Below are positions 49,388 through 62,600 of a DNA stretch of 64,000 nt, piece by piece. The translations under genes were made by a program, and so were the position numbers. The stretch is from positions 2,294,001 to 2,358,000 of the forward strand of contig OZ244854.1 in assembly GCA_965220985.1 (NCBI GenBank). Reading direction: 5' to 3'. Positions within the stretch are counted from its first letter, which is position 1. Each line of letters begins with the position of its first letter. The notes below the pieces were generated by a model. That model had not been told where the DNA came from. It did no database searches and saw only the letters and a list, made by a program, of their open reading frames with translations. Source of the stretch: JAPPHA01 sp965220985 (lineage in GTDB: Bacteria; Pseudomonadota; Alphaproteobacteria; Rhodobacterales; Rhodobacteraceae).

Positions 49388-50204
49388 TCATGATTTGGGT
49401 AAAGAAATTGTTGTTTTTGAGCCGTGTCAGAGTAGTTTCGAAACGGTTCTTGTGGACGTTACCCACCGTTGCAACATGACTTGCGCGAATTGCTATCTGC
49501 CGAATCGTGATATTCCAGACATGGATATTGTAAAGCTCAAAGACTGCTTGGCGCAGTTTCCAAAACGCACAAACGTGAGGATAGCGGGTGCGGAGCCGAC
49601 CATGCGGCGCGACCTGCCAGAAATTATTGATATGGTATGTCGCACAGGTCACCGGGCGGTGCTGCTAACAAACGGGCTTCGTCTCGCGCGTGAAAGCTAC
49701 GTGAATGAACTCAAGGACGCAGGGCTTCGGCACGTTTACATTTCACTAAACGGTGCTGACAACGACGACTGGTACGAGGCCATCGACAATCTCCGATGTG
49801 CCGAGAAAAAGCTGGCTGCGGTAAGTCATGTGGTGTCGAGCGGCATGATACTAAACACAGGTACCATCTTGTTGCGCGGCCTTAACGAAAGCGCGGTTCA
49901 ACGAGTCCTTGATTTCGTCCGAGGCCTCGCGCCCCGCCATGCGCTTTTGCGTTTCAGGAATGTCGGCGCACTGGGTCGTTATGATGCCGAAGCCGAAGCG
50001 AATAACTTGAGTTTGGAAGAGCTTGAAGCTTTGTCAGCCAACGCAGTTGGGTGCGATCAGCTTTCATTGTCGGATTTCAACCGCTTCAAGGGGGCTGTTG
50101 AGCCAAACACGCGTTTGTTTCCAGTTGACCTTAAAGTCAAGGGCGGGCAAGGGCATTTGGTTCAAGCTGACCAATTGGCAGGCCAGCAGATCAGGGTTCG
50201 TTGA
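49380..50204 (+). CDS. Radical SAM enzyme, C-terminus displaced by a frameshift
   Basis: The 4Fe-4S site is C31-N-M-T-C35-A-N-C38 (CxxxCxxC) in VTHRCNMTCANCYLP. The second motif, GAEP at residues 70-73, stands for GGEP. Later SAM-binding strands include VYISLNG and ILLRGLNES. The start ATG 49380 overlaps the hydroxylase remnant stop and resembles the remnant's own start. A TTG lies 12 bases further upstream in frame. In this frame the protein ends at 50204 as IRVR, but a typical family C-terminus occurs in the next frame up to 50295, so an indel lies near 50143-50160. I see no auxiliary SPASM Cys cluster. The substrate is unknown. Confidence 0.78.
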   Translation: MIDHDLGKEIVVFEPCQSSFETVLVDVTHRCNMTCANCYLPNRDIPDMDIVKLKDCLAQFPKRTNVRIAGAEPTMRRDLPEIIDMVCRTGHRAVLLTNGLRLARESYVNELKDAGLRHVYISLNGADNDDWYEAIDNLRCAEKKLAAVSHVVSSGMILNTGTILLRGLNESAVQRVLDFVRGLAPRHALLRFRNVGALGRYDAEAEANNLSLEELEALSANAVGCDQLSLSDFNRFKGAVEPNTRLFPVDLKVKGGQGHLVQADQLAGQQIRVR

Positions 50205-50295
50205 CCCGGACTCCAAGAGGCGTGGACGTGTAACTCAAGACTTCAAGGTGGCACCGTTCTTTGATCATGTGAAGGCGAACGAGGGGGGATACTGA
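50150..50295 (+). pseudogene. Displaced 3' end of the radical SAM gene (+1 frame)
   Basis: Read in the +1 frame this gives GIWFKLTNWQASRSG and then RGRVTQDFKVAPFFDHVKAN before a TGA at 50293-50295. That is a conserved-looking end for this radical SAM type. The TGA overlaps the next ATG by one base (TGATG), as expected for the true end of the gene. One extra base in the G/C-rich run GGGCGGGCAAGGGC near 50145 would explain it. Sequencing error, true mutation or a recoding event cannot be separated here. Confidence 0.6.
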
Positions 50296-50624
50296 TGCGG
50301 AAATTGACGAGATTGTACTTTAGCTGGTCTCGACCAACGCCAAACCTGTTCCCCTTTGTCGCGCTGTATGGCGCGTTTTTGGCTGTGATGATGGTCATCT
50401 TGGTGAACTCTGTATTGACGAACCTTTTGGGGTTACCGCCTTGGATGGGCTATATTTTATTGAGTATACTGATTCTCCCAATTGGTTTTGTGCTCATAAT
50501 GGCTGCGGCCCTTGTTAATGAAAAGATGTGGAAAATTTTTGGAATTTATCGATTGTTCAATGTGACGAATTACCCAATCGAGGAATTTTTCATGTCTATT
50601 GCGGGAATAGAAACAGATGCCTAA
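50295..50624 (+). CDS. Small two-TM membrane protein of the RTX cassette
   Basis: 109 residues with two hydrophobic helices at about 20-46 and 52-76. The N-terminus is basic (MRKLTRLYFSWSRP), which predicts both ends in the cytoplasm. It is less GC-rich than the core genes. One counted 60-base line (50401-50460) is 43% GC. It is coupled to the radical SAM gene by TGATG and overlaps the RTX start by 8 bases. I know no family for it. A helper for modification or export of the RTX protein is a possibility only. Confidence 0.7.
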   Translation: MRKLTRLYFSWSRPTPNLFPFVALYGAFLAVMMVILVNSVLTNLLGLPPWMGYILLSILILPIGFVLIMAAALVNEKMWKIFGIYRLFNVTNYPIEEFFMSIAGIETDA

Positions 50625-53600
50625 AGGTGGCGGTAGCACAGTAACGTTTACTGGAACTGGAGTTGCGGTCAGTGGGGCATCATCTGACTTGTATAGGGGT
50701 GACAATGCTTCTGTCTCGGTAACATTTGCTGCGCCCCTTAGTGAAATTGTTGGTCTAGCGGGCGGATTTGACCACCAAAATTTTAATCGCGAAGACATTA
50801 GTCTAGCCGGTGCTGAGATCAAGGGCTTAGGGGTGGGTTTTGGGTTCGCTGTGACTCGTATTCGGGAGGAGGAATATCGCGGTTATGCCATTTCGGTCGA
50901 TGCAAGCCTAATTGCGGGGGGAACGGTCACAGTCATAGGAAACAGTTGGAACCCACTGAAATGGAATCTTGTGGGAAATGCGTATGCGACTTTGTCAACC
51001 GGCATGAACTTTGGGCTGTTTGGCGTCGGTATTGGTGCAGAAGCTGACGTCACTCTAGATGAAGGGGCACTCGTAACTAGTGGGAATGTGAACTTTGGCC
51101 TCGCTGGCGTCAAGGGCGAAAGAACTCTTCTGGTCTTGGATAGGTCTGATGCAAACAACTTGCCACCAAATGTGCTATCAATTGCGAACCAGGCCGGTTT
51201 CGGAACCCAGGCAGTGTATCACAATGATTATGGGACAGGCCTAAGAGTTAGAACCGAGGTTTTTTACCCTGCCGAAGGAGGCAAAGTTCAAGGTGCTACT
51301 ACGACCACCGTTTTGACCAGTAATCCAACAACTGGCACAAACGCCGATCTGCTTCGGGGAAATGTTTATCCTGCCGGAAACGTTGAAGTTGGGTATGAAC
51401 TTAATGCATTGGATCAAATAGCTGAAGCTGCACACATTCGGAGTGAATCCTCCAGTAGTAGTGGATCGGCCGGCAATGGCGGACCTGTAACAAGCGGCAG
51501 CACTACGGCTGGTGGGAATTCCGGTAACAGCGGCCGGTTATCCACTGTTCCTAGTTACACCGCCGGCTGGGTGGAGGACCGGTTTCGCTTGGGCCTTGTA
51601 GATTCGTCATCGAGCGGAAATTCGAGTTCGTCTTCAAGCGGCATTTCCATCGGTAGTGTTGGCGGTAAGGAAAACCATTCGGTACCATCATCAACTGGTA
51701 CCTGGAGTCGTGGCTACGAAGATGAAGACGGTCCGGGAACGACCCAAAGCGTTGGGAATTCGTCTCCTAATTACACCGCCGGCTGGGAGGAGGATCGGTT
51801 TCGCTTGGGCCTTGTAGACTCGTCATCGAGTGGAAATTCGGATTCCTCCTCAAGCGGCAATTCCAGCAACACCGGCAGTTCATCCCCTAATCTTGATCTC
51901 CCTGGCGGTTGGGAGGAATACCGGTTCGGCTGGGACGACGGAAATTCGACGGCTGGTGGAAGTTCGGGTACCCCTTCGAACGGCAGTTCCAGCAACAGCG
52001 GCGGGTCATCCTCCCATCCGAGTGAAAGTGGAGGTTGGGAAGAGGACCGGTCTGGCTGGGACGACGGAGATTCTTCGTCAGGTGGAAATTCCGACTCCTC
52101 TTCGGACAGCAATTCCAACGACGGTAATTCGACATCAAATTGGGCAGAAGAGATGCTCAGCGGAAAGCCGGTCATCATTGATCTGGATGGCGACGGCGTC
52201 GAAATCGACATCAGCCATGATGTCGCGTTTGACATAGACGGAGACGGCTATCTCGAACAGACAACTTGGGCAGCGCCGGATGACGGTTTTCTGGTCGTCG
52301 ACCTAGACGAAAACGGCGAAATCAACGGTGCTGGCGACGGTGTAATCGACCAAGCGAATGAATTGGCCTTAGCACGGTGGGGCGACGGCACAATGACCGA
52401 TCTGCAGGCCCTGGCGGAGGCCACGGATGAGAACGGTCGGCTGATTTTCGACACCAACGGTGACGGTGTTCTGGACGCTGATGACGACGTCTGGAATTCG
52501 ATGAAGATCTTTCAGGACCTAGATCAAGACGGGGAGGTTGACGAGGGCGAACTCCGAACACTGGACGACTGGGGCATCAGTCAGATCAATCTAGCATATG
52601 ATGATGGCTCGGGCTTCGACGAGACCGATGACAACATAACCGTCTTGAACAACACGCTGAACGGTCTTGCGTCGTTCGTGATGAATGGCGAGGTGATTGA
52701 AGGCGGCGTTGGCGACCTAGCCCTAGACTATGTTGGACGCGGCTGGCGGCGAGTCGAGACGGACGACGGCTATCGGATTGAACTCGAGGGCGGCGACTCG
52801 CTTGACTATTGGGATGCCTCTGAACTGGAATCGCCTGACATTGATCTGACGGTTAACGAGCTTGCCGGTGCCTTCGGAGATGATCGTGAAAACGTTCTTG
52901 ATGCCACGGGTCTTACGACTGGGGTCACAATTGCGGCAGCAGCCGGTGTGGATCGGGTTATCGGCGGAGAGGGAGACGATCTTCTTGACGGTGGCGAAGG
53001 TGCCGACACCATCGACGCCGGTGGTGGCGATGACGTCGTGTTCGCGGACTCTGCGGACGATGCAAGTGCGGGTAATATCCTAGGAGGTGAGGGATACGAC
53101 CGTCTGATTATGGGCGAAGATGCCGCTCTTGATGTCGCCGATCTCGGTGCCATCGGTTTCGAGGCAGTGGAGGCAAGCGACGAAGATGACCGCATCTCTG
53201 GTCTTGAAGACACTAATTATTCCCTGTCGGGTAACGGCGGGAACGACACGCTGGCGACCGCTGGCGGCTCCGACTTTCTGACGGGCGGGGCTGGTGATGA
53301 CGAACTGACTTCAGGTGGCGGTTCTGATTGGCTGTACGGCGAGTCCGGGGATGACATACTGGATGCGGGTGACGGCGACGACTTCCTGTCGGGCGGTTCT
53401 GGTGATGACATCTTGCGAGGCGGCGGCGGCGACGACGTGTATTTCTACCTGCGCGGCGACGGCTCCGACACGATTCTCGATGCGGGCAGCAGTTCCGTTG
53501 GCACCGACCGGTCGAACCCCGGCGGCGACAAGCTTCTTTTCGGTCCGGGGATCTCGCTTGAGGACTTGCGACTGACTCGGGACGGTGACGATCTGCTGAT

Positions 53601-56600
53601 CTATGTCGACGATGGTACGGGTGCGAACGTCCCACTCGATGAAGTCACCGATGTCATTCGAATCGAGAACTGGACCAATTCGGAAAACCGGATCGAGGTC
53701 CTGCGGTTCTTTGACGGTATTGACGTCGATCTGTCCGCTCTGGCTGAGGCGATCGTTGTTGGCGAGTTCGGGAATGGCGATGAGGTGGTGAACATCACCC
53801 AGGAACTTCGGGGAACGATTCTCATTGAAACACCGGCAGGCTCAGAGGCGAGCAAGAACCTTATTCTTGACGGTCAGTTCGGAGAACCCAACTCGTACTC
53901 CACCGTTCAGACTGATGATCCCTACATCAAGCTTGACCTGCAAAGCGAGTTCGCGATCAAGTCCGTCAAGATCCACAGTCACGAAGTCGACAATCATGAT
54001 CTGAACGGCACGGTCGTGAAGCTGCTCGACAGGGACGGCAATGTCGTTCACGAATTCGAGCCGCTGACCGGATCGGAAGCAGGGTTGGTCTTTGAACTGG
54101 AAGTTCCGGACTTCGTCGATGCACGGTACGTTCTCCTTGAAGCCCCCGACGATCACCTCAGCGTATCGGAAATCGAAGTCTTTGGGAGGATGGCGACCCG
54201 AGACGGTGCCGTTGGATCCAACGATAGAGACTGGATCAACGGCGACGAGCTTGCCAACATCATCAAAGGGCGTGGAGGTGACGACTTCCTGTTTGGTCGG
54301 GACGGCGACGACGACCTCTCTGGCGGTGCGGGCGACGACGACCTCTTCGGCGGTGACGGCAACGACACTTTGCGTGGTGGAACCGGAGGTGACCATCTGC
54401 TTGGCGAAAGGGGCGATGACGTCATCGAAGGCGGGGCAGGCGATGATGTATTGACCGGCGGTGCGGGCGACGACGTTTTGCGCGGCGGTCTCGGCGACGA
54501 CATGTACATCTTCGAGCGTGGCGACGGCTCCGACACGATTCTCGATGCGGGCAGCGGTTCCGTTGGCACCGACCGGTCGAACCTCGGCGGCGACAAGCTT
54601 CTTTTTGGTCCGGGGATCTCGCTTGAGGACTTGCGACTGAATCGGGACGTTGACGATCTGCTGATCTATGTCGACGATGGTACAGGCGCGAATGTGCCAC
54701 TCGATGAAGTCACTGATGTCATTCGAATCGAGAACTGGACCAATTCGGAAAATCGGATCGAGGTCCTGCAGTTCTTTGACGGTATTGACGTCGATCTGTC
54801 CGCTCTGGCTGAGGCGATTGTTGTAGGTGAGTTCAGGAATGTGAACATTACCCAAGAACTTGGGGGGGTGATTCTCATTGCAGCAACGGAAGGCAATGAC
54901 TCGCTCAAGAGTGCCATTCTTGACGGTCAGATCGGACGCGACAACTCGTACGACAGCATTAGATCTGATGATCCCTACATCAAGCTTGACCTGCAAAGCG
55001 AGTTCGCGATCAAGTCCGTCAGGATCCACAGTCACGAAGCCTTTTATTCTGATCTGAACGGCACGGTCGTGAAGCTGCTCGACAGGGATGGCAATGTCGT
55101 TCACGAATTCGAGCCGCTGACCGGATCAGAGAGTGGGGTGGTCTTTGAGCTGGAAGTTCCGGACTTCGTCGATGCGCAGTACGTAATTCTTGAAGATCCC
55201 GACGATTACCTCAGCGTCTCGGAAATCGAAGTCTTCGGCAGGATGGTGACACGAGACGGTGCCGTTGGATCCAACCAAAGTGACTGGATCAGCGGCGACC
55301 AGTTTGCAAACACTCTCGAAGGGCGTGGAGGTGACGACTTCCTGTTTGGCCGGGACGGCGACGACGACCTCTCTGGCGGTGCTGGCGACGACGACCTCTT
55401 CGGCGGGGACGGCAACGACACTTTGCGTGGTGGAGCGGGAGGTGACCATCTGCTTGGCGGAAGGGGCGATGACGTCGCCGAAGGCGAGGCTGGCGACGAT
55501 GTTCTGACCGGCGGTGCTGGCGACGACGACCTCTCTGGCGGTGCTGGCGACGACGACCTCTTCGGCGGTGACGGCAACGACACGCTGCGTGGTGGAACCG
55601 GAGGCGACCATCTCCTTGGCGGAAGGGGCGATGACGTCATCGAAGGCGAGGCAGGCGATGATGTCTTGATCGGCGGTGCGGGCGACGACGTTTTGCGCGG
55701 CGGTCTCGGCGACGACATGTACATCTTCGAGCGTGGCGACGGCTCCGACACAATTCTCGATGCGGGCAGCAGTTCCGTTGGCGCCGACCGGTCGAACCCC
55801 GGCGGCGACAAGCTGCTCTTCGGTCCGGGGATCTCGCTTGAGGACTTGCGACTGAATCGAGACGGTGACGATCTGCTGATCTATGTCGACGATGGTACAG
55901 GCGCGAATGTGCCACTCGATGAAGTCACGGACGTCATTCGAATCGAGAACTGGACCAATTCGGAAAACCGGATCGAAGTCCTGCGGTTCTTTGACGGTAT
56001 TGACGTCGATGTGTCCGCTCTGGCTGAGGCGATCGTTGTTGGCGAGTTCGGGAATGGCGATGAGGTGGTGAACATCACCCAGGAACTTCGGGGAACGATT
56101 CTCATTGAAGCGCCGCTGGAGAGCTCGGGGCCGGGCAAGAGCGCCATTCTTGACGGTCAGTTCGGTGAAAGCCACTCGTACTCCACCGTTCAGACTGACG
56201 ATCCCTACATCAAGCTTGACCTGCAAAGCGAGTTCGCGATCGAGTCCGTCAGGATCCACAGTCTCGAATCCCGTTCACATGATCTGAACGGCACGGTCGT
56301 GAAGCTGCTCGACAGTGATGGCAATGTCGTTCACGAATTCGAACCGCTGACCGGATCGGAAAATGGGGTGGGCTTTGAACTGTTAGTTCCGGACTTCGTC
56401 GATGCACAGTACGTTCTCCTTGAAGCCCCCGACGATCACCTCAGCGTATCGGAAATCGAAGTCTTCGGGAGGATGGCGACACGAGACGGTGCCGTTGGAT
56501 CCAACGAGAGAGACTGGATCAGCGGCGACGAGCTTGCCAACTTTGTCAAAGGGCGAGGAGGTGACGACTTCCTGTTTGGCCGGGGCGGCGACGACGACCT

Positions 56601-59600
56601 CTCTGGCGGTGCGGGGGACGACGACCTCTTCGGCGGTGACGGCAACGACACTTTGCGTGGTGGAACCGGAGGTGACCATCTCTTTGGCGGAAGGGGCGAT
56701 GACCTCATCGATGGCGAGGCAGGCGATGATGTATTGACCGGCGGTGCGGGCGACGACGTTTTGCGCGGCGGTCTCGGCGACGACATGTACATCTTCGAGC
56801 GTGGCGACGGCTCCGACACGATTCTCGATGCGGGCAGCGGTTCCGTTGGCACCGACCGGTCGAACCTCGGCGGCGACAAGCTGCTCTTCGGTCCGGGGAT
56901 CTCGCTTGAGGACTTGCGACTGAATCGAGACGGTGACGATCTGCTGATCTATGTCGACGATGGTACAGGCGCGAATGTGCCACTCGATGAAGTCACGGAC
57001 GTCATTCGAATCGAGAACTGGACCAATTCGGAAAACCGGATCGAAGTCCTGCGGTTCTTTGACGGTATTGACGTCGATGTGTCCGCTCTGGCTGAGGCGA
57101 TCGTTGTTGGCGAGTTCGGGAATGGCGATGAGGTGGTGAACATCACCCAGGAACTTCGGGGAACGATTCTCATTGAAGCGCCGCTGGAGAGCTCGGGGCC
57201 GGGCAAGAGCGCCATTCTTGACGGTCAGTTCGGTGAAAGCCACTCGTACTCCACCGTTCAGACTGACGATCCCTACATCAAGCTTGACCTGCAAAGCGAG
57301 TTCGCGATCGAGTCCGTCAGGATCCACAGTCTCGAATCCCGTTCACATGATCTGAACGGCACGGTCGTGAAGCTGCTCGACAGTGATGGCAATGTCGTTC
57401 ACGAATTCGAACCGCTGACCGGATCGGAAAATGGGGTGGGCTTTGAACTGTTAGTTCCGGACTTCGTCGATGCACAGTACGTTCTCCTTGAAGCCCCCGA
57501 CGATCACCTCAGCGTATCGGAAATCGAAGTCTTCGGGAGGATGGCGACACGAGACGGTGCCGTTGGATCCAACGAGAGAGACTGGATCAGCGGCGACGAG
57601 CTTGCCAACTTTGTCAAAGGGCGAGGAGGTGACGACTTCCTGTTTGGCCGGGGCGGCGACGACGACCTCTCTGGCGGTGCGGGGGACGACGACCTCTTCG
57701 GCGGTGACGGCAACGACACTTTGCGTGGTGGAACCGGAGGCGACCATCTCTTTGGCGGAAGGGGCGATGACCTCATCGATGGCGAGGCAGGCGATGATGT
57801 ATTGACCGGCGGTGCGGGCGACGACGTTTTGCGCGGCGGTCTCGGCGACGACATGTACATCTTCGAGCGTGGCGACGGCTCCGACACAATTCTCGATGCG
57901 GGCAGCAGTTCCGTTGGCGCCGACCGGTCGAACCCCGGCGGCGACAAGCTGCTCTTCGGTCCGGGGATCTCGCTTGAGGACTTGCGACTGAATCGAGACG
58001 GTGACGATCTGCTGATCTATGTCGACGATGGTACAGGCGCGAATGTGCCACTCGATGAAGTCACGGACGTCATTCGAATCGAGAACTGGACCAATTCGGA
58101 AAACCGGATCGAAGTCCTGCGGTTCTTTGACGGTATTGACGTCGATGTGTCCGCTCTGGCTGAGGCGATCGTTGTTGGCGAGTTCGGGAATGGCGATGAG
58201 GTGGTGAACATCACCCAGGAACTTCGGGGAACGATTCTCATTGAAGCGCCGCTGGAGAGCTCGGGGCCGGGCAAGAGCGCCATTCTTGACGGTCAGTTCG
58301 GTGAAAGCCACTCGTACTCCACCGTTCAGACTGACGATCCCTACATCAAGCTTGACCTGCAAAGCGAGTTCGCGATCGAGTCCGTCAGGATCCACAGTCT
58401 CGAATCCCGTTCACATGATCTGAACGGCACGGTCGTGAAGCTGCTCGACAGTGATGGCAATGTCGTTCACGAATTCGAACCGCTGACCGGATCGGAAAAT
58501 GGGGTGGGCTTTGAACTGTTAGTTCCGGACTTCGTCGATGCACAGTACGTTCTCCTTGAAGCCCCCGACGATCACCTCAGCGTATCGGAAATCGAAGTCT
58601 TCGGGAGGATGGCGACACGAGACGGTGCCGTTGGATCCAACGAGAGAGACTGGATCAGCGGCGACGAGCTTGCCAACTTTGTCAAAGGGCGAGGAGGTGA
58701 CGACTTCCTGTTTGGCCGGGGCGGCGACGACGACCTCTCTGGCGGTGCGGGGGACGACGACCTCTTCGGCGGTGACGGCAACGACACTTTGCGTGGTGGA
58801 ACCGGAGGTGACCATCTCTTTGGCGGAAGGGGCGATGACCTCATCGATGGCGAGGCAGGCGATGATGTATTGACCGGCGGTGCGGGCGACGACGTTTTGC
58901 GCGGCGGTCTCGGCGACGACATGTACATCTTCGAGCGTGGCGACGGCCATGACACGATCCAAGAGAACGTCGTCAGTTTCTCTGCCAAGCAGGGTGGCTG
59001 GGTCAGCGAGAGCCGGACGGGAGCGACGGTGTCAGCGCTCGACGGCGACCACGATACATTGCAGTTCGGTCATTATATCGACATCGACGACTTGATCGTT
59101 TCGACCGAAGGGACTGGCAATAGTACCACCTTGGCTGTTAGACTTGTTCCCTTGGTCGCAGGTGACGAGATCATGGACAGCGTCACGGTTGCCAACTGGG
59201 GCATGTCCGATTTTCGTGTCGAGACACTCCGCTTTGCCGACGGCTTCACTCTGGAGGTGGGCGGCATCGGTTTTGCCAAGACGGGTGATGCCGGGGACAA
59301 CACGCTTGCCGCTGATGGAGTGACCTTGTCGGATGAGGATGGTGTTTGGTTTGCTGGCGGTAGCGGCGATGACACGCTTGACGGTTCTGGCAACGGTGAC
59401 ATTCTCGTTGGCGGCCACGGATCTGACGTGCTGGTCGGAAAGGAAGGCGATGATACGCTTGTAGGAGGCGAAGGCGACGACGACCTTTCGGGTGGTGCGG
59501 GCGACGACGACCTCTTCGGCGGTGACGCCAACGACACGTTGCGTGGTGGAGCCGGAGGTGACCATCTCCTTGGCGAAAGGGGCGATGACGTCATCGATGG

Positions 59601-62600
59601 CGAGGCAGGCGACGATGTCTTGATCGGCGGTGCGGGCGACGACGACCTCTCTGGCGGTGCGGGCGACGACGACCTCTTCGGCGGTGACGGCAAAGACACG
59701 CTGCGTGGTGGAACCGGAGGTGACCATCTCCTTGGCGGAAGGGGCGATGACGTCATCGAAGGCGAGGCAGGCGACGATGTCTTGATCGGCGGTGCGGGCG
59801 ACGACGTTTTGCGCGGCGGTCTCGGCGACGACATGTACATCTTCGAGCGTGGCGACGGCTTCGACACGATTCTCGATGCGGGCAGCAATTCCGTTGGCAC
59901 CGACCGGTCGAACCTCGGCGGCGACAAGCTTCTTTTCGGTCCGGGGATCTCGCTTGAGGACCTGCGACTGAATCAGGACGGTGACGATCTGCTGATCTAT
60001 GTCGACGATGGTACAGGCGCGAATGTGCCTCTCGATGAAGTCACGGACGTCATTCGGATCGAGAACTGGACCAATTCGGAAAATCGGATCGAGGTCCTGC
60101 GGTTCTTTGACGGGATTGACGTCGATGTGTCCGCTCTGGCTGAGGCGATCGTCGTTGGCGAGTTCGGGAATGGCGATGATGTGGTGAACATCACCCAGGA
60201 ACTTCGGGGAACGATTCTCATTGAAGCGCCGCAGGAAAGCTCGGGGCCGGGCAAGAGCGCCATTCTTGACGGTCAGTTCGGTGAAGGCCACTCGTACTCC
60301 ACCGTTCAGACTGACGATCCCTGCATCAAGCTTGACCTGCAAAGCGAGTTCGCGATCGAGTCCGTCAAGATCCACAGTCACGAAGTCGACAATCATGATC
60401 TGAACGGCACGGTCGTGAAGCTGCTCGACAGTGATGGCAATGTCGTTCACGAGTTCGAGCCGCTGACCGGATCGGAAACAGGGGTGGGCTTTGAACTGGA
60501 AGTTCCGGACTTCGTCGATGCACAGTACGTTCTCCTTGAAGCCCCTGACGATCACCTCAGCGTCTCGGAAATCGAAGTCTTTGGCAGGATGGCGACACGA
60601 GACGGTGCCGTTGGATCCAACGAGAGAGACTGGATCAACGGCGACGAGCTTGCCAACATCATCAAAGGGCGTGGAGGTGACGACTTCCTGTTTGGCCGGG
60701 ACGGTGACGACGACCTCTCTGGGGGTGCGGGCGACGACGGCCTCTTCGGCGGTGACGGCAACGACACTTTGCGTGGTGGAGCCGGAGGCGATTTTCTCGT
60801 TGGCGAAAGGGGCGATGACGTCATCGATGGCGAGGCAGGCGATGACGAATTGACCGGCGGTTCGGGCGACGACGTTCTGCGCGGCGGTCTCGGCGACGAC
60901 ATGTACATCTTCGAGCGTGGCGACGGCTTCGACACGATTCTCGATGCGGGCAGCGGTTCCGTTGGCACTGACCGGTCGAACCCCGGCGGCGACAAGCTTC
61001 TTTTCGGTCCGGGGATCTCGCTTGAGGACTTGCGACTGAATCGGGACGGTGACGATCTGCTGATCTATGTCGACGATGGTACAGGCGCGAATGTGCCACT
61101 CGATGAAGTCACGGACGTCATTCGGATCGAGAACTGGGAAAATTCGGAAAACCGGATCGAGGTCCTGCGGTTCTTTGACGGGATTGACGTCGATCTGTCC
61201 GCTCTGGCTGAGGCGATCGTTGTCGGCGAGTTCGGGAATGGCGATGAGGTGGTGAACATCACCCAGGAACTTCGGGGAACGATTCTCATTGAAACGCCGC
61301 TGGAAAGCTCGGGACCGGGCAAGAGCGCCATTCTTGAAGGTCAGTTCGGTGAAAGCCGCTCGTACTCCACCGTTCAGACTGACGATCCCTTCATCAAGCT
61401 TGACCTGCAAAGCGAGTTCGCGATCAAGTCTGTCAAGATCCACAGTCACGGAGTCGACAATCATGATCTGAACGGCACGGTCGTGAAGCTGCTCGACAGG
61501 GACGGCAATGTCGTTCACGAATTCGAGCCGCTGACCGGATCAGAAGCAGGGGTGGTCTTTGAACTGGAAGTTCCGGACTTCGTCGATGCACGGTACGTTC
61601 TCCTTGAAGACCCCGACGATCACCTCAGCGTACCGGAAATCGAAGTCTTCGGCAGGATGGCGACACGAGACGGTGCCGTTGGATCCAACGAGAGAGACTG
61701 GATCAGCGGCGACGAGCTTGCCAACTTTGTCAAAGGGCGTGGAGGTGACGACTTCCTGTTTGGCCGGGACGGTGACGACGACCTCTCTGGCGGTGCGGGC
61801 GACGACGGCCTCTTCGGTGGTGACGGCAACGACACTTTGCGTGGTGGAACCGGAGGTGACCATCTCCTTGGCGAAAGGGGCGATGACGTCATCGAAGGCG
61901 GGGCAGGCGATGATGTTCTGACCGGCGGTTCGGGCGACGACGTTCTGCGCGGCGGTCTCGACGACGACATGTACATCTTCGAGCGTGGCGACGGCCATGA
62001 CACGATCCATGACAGCGTCTTCAGTGTGACAGACAACGGGACGACCACCATTGAGCATGGAAGCGATTTCTCTGCCAAGCAGGGTGACTGGGTCGGCGAG
62101 GGCCGGACGGGTGCGACGGTCTCAGCCCTCGACGGCGGTCACGATACGTTGCAGTTCGGGCATTATATTGACATCGACGACTTGATCGTTTCGACCGAAG
62201 GGACTGGCAAGGATTCCGCCCTGGTTGTTGAACTTGCTCCCTTGGTCCCAGGTGACGAGATCATGGACAGCGTCACGGTTGCCAACTGGGGCACGTCCGA
62301 GTTTCGTGTCGAGAAACTCCGTTTTGCCGACGGCTTCACTCTGGAGGTGGGCGGCATCGGTTTTGCCAAGACGGGTGATGCCGGGGACAACACGCTTGCC
62401 GCTGATGGAGTGACCTTGTCGGATGAGGAAGGTGTTTGGTTTGCTGGCGGTAGCGGCGATGACACGCTTGACGGTTCTGCCAACGGTGACATTCTCATTG
62501 GCGGAAGAGGCGATGACGTCATCGAAGGCGGGGCAGGCGACGATGTTCTGACCGGCGGTGCGGGCCACGACGACCTCTCGGGCGGTGCGGGCGACGACGA

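Noticed and set aside
50140..50204. Programmed ribosomal frameshift in the radical SAM gene
   Set aside because: No clear slippery heptamer or downstream structure was found; a simple indel or sequencing error is more likely, though not proven.
59032..61518. 828-codon minus-strand frame and other minus-strand frames over the RTX repeats
   Set aside because: They repeat with the RTX unit and are interrupted differently in each unit. The plus-strand frame is continuous and has recognised domains.
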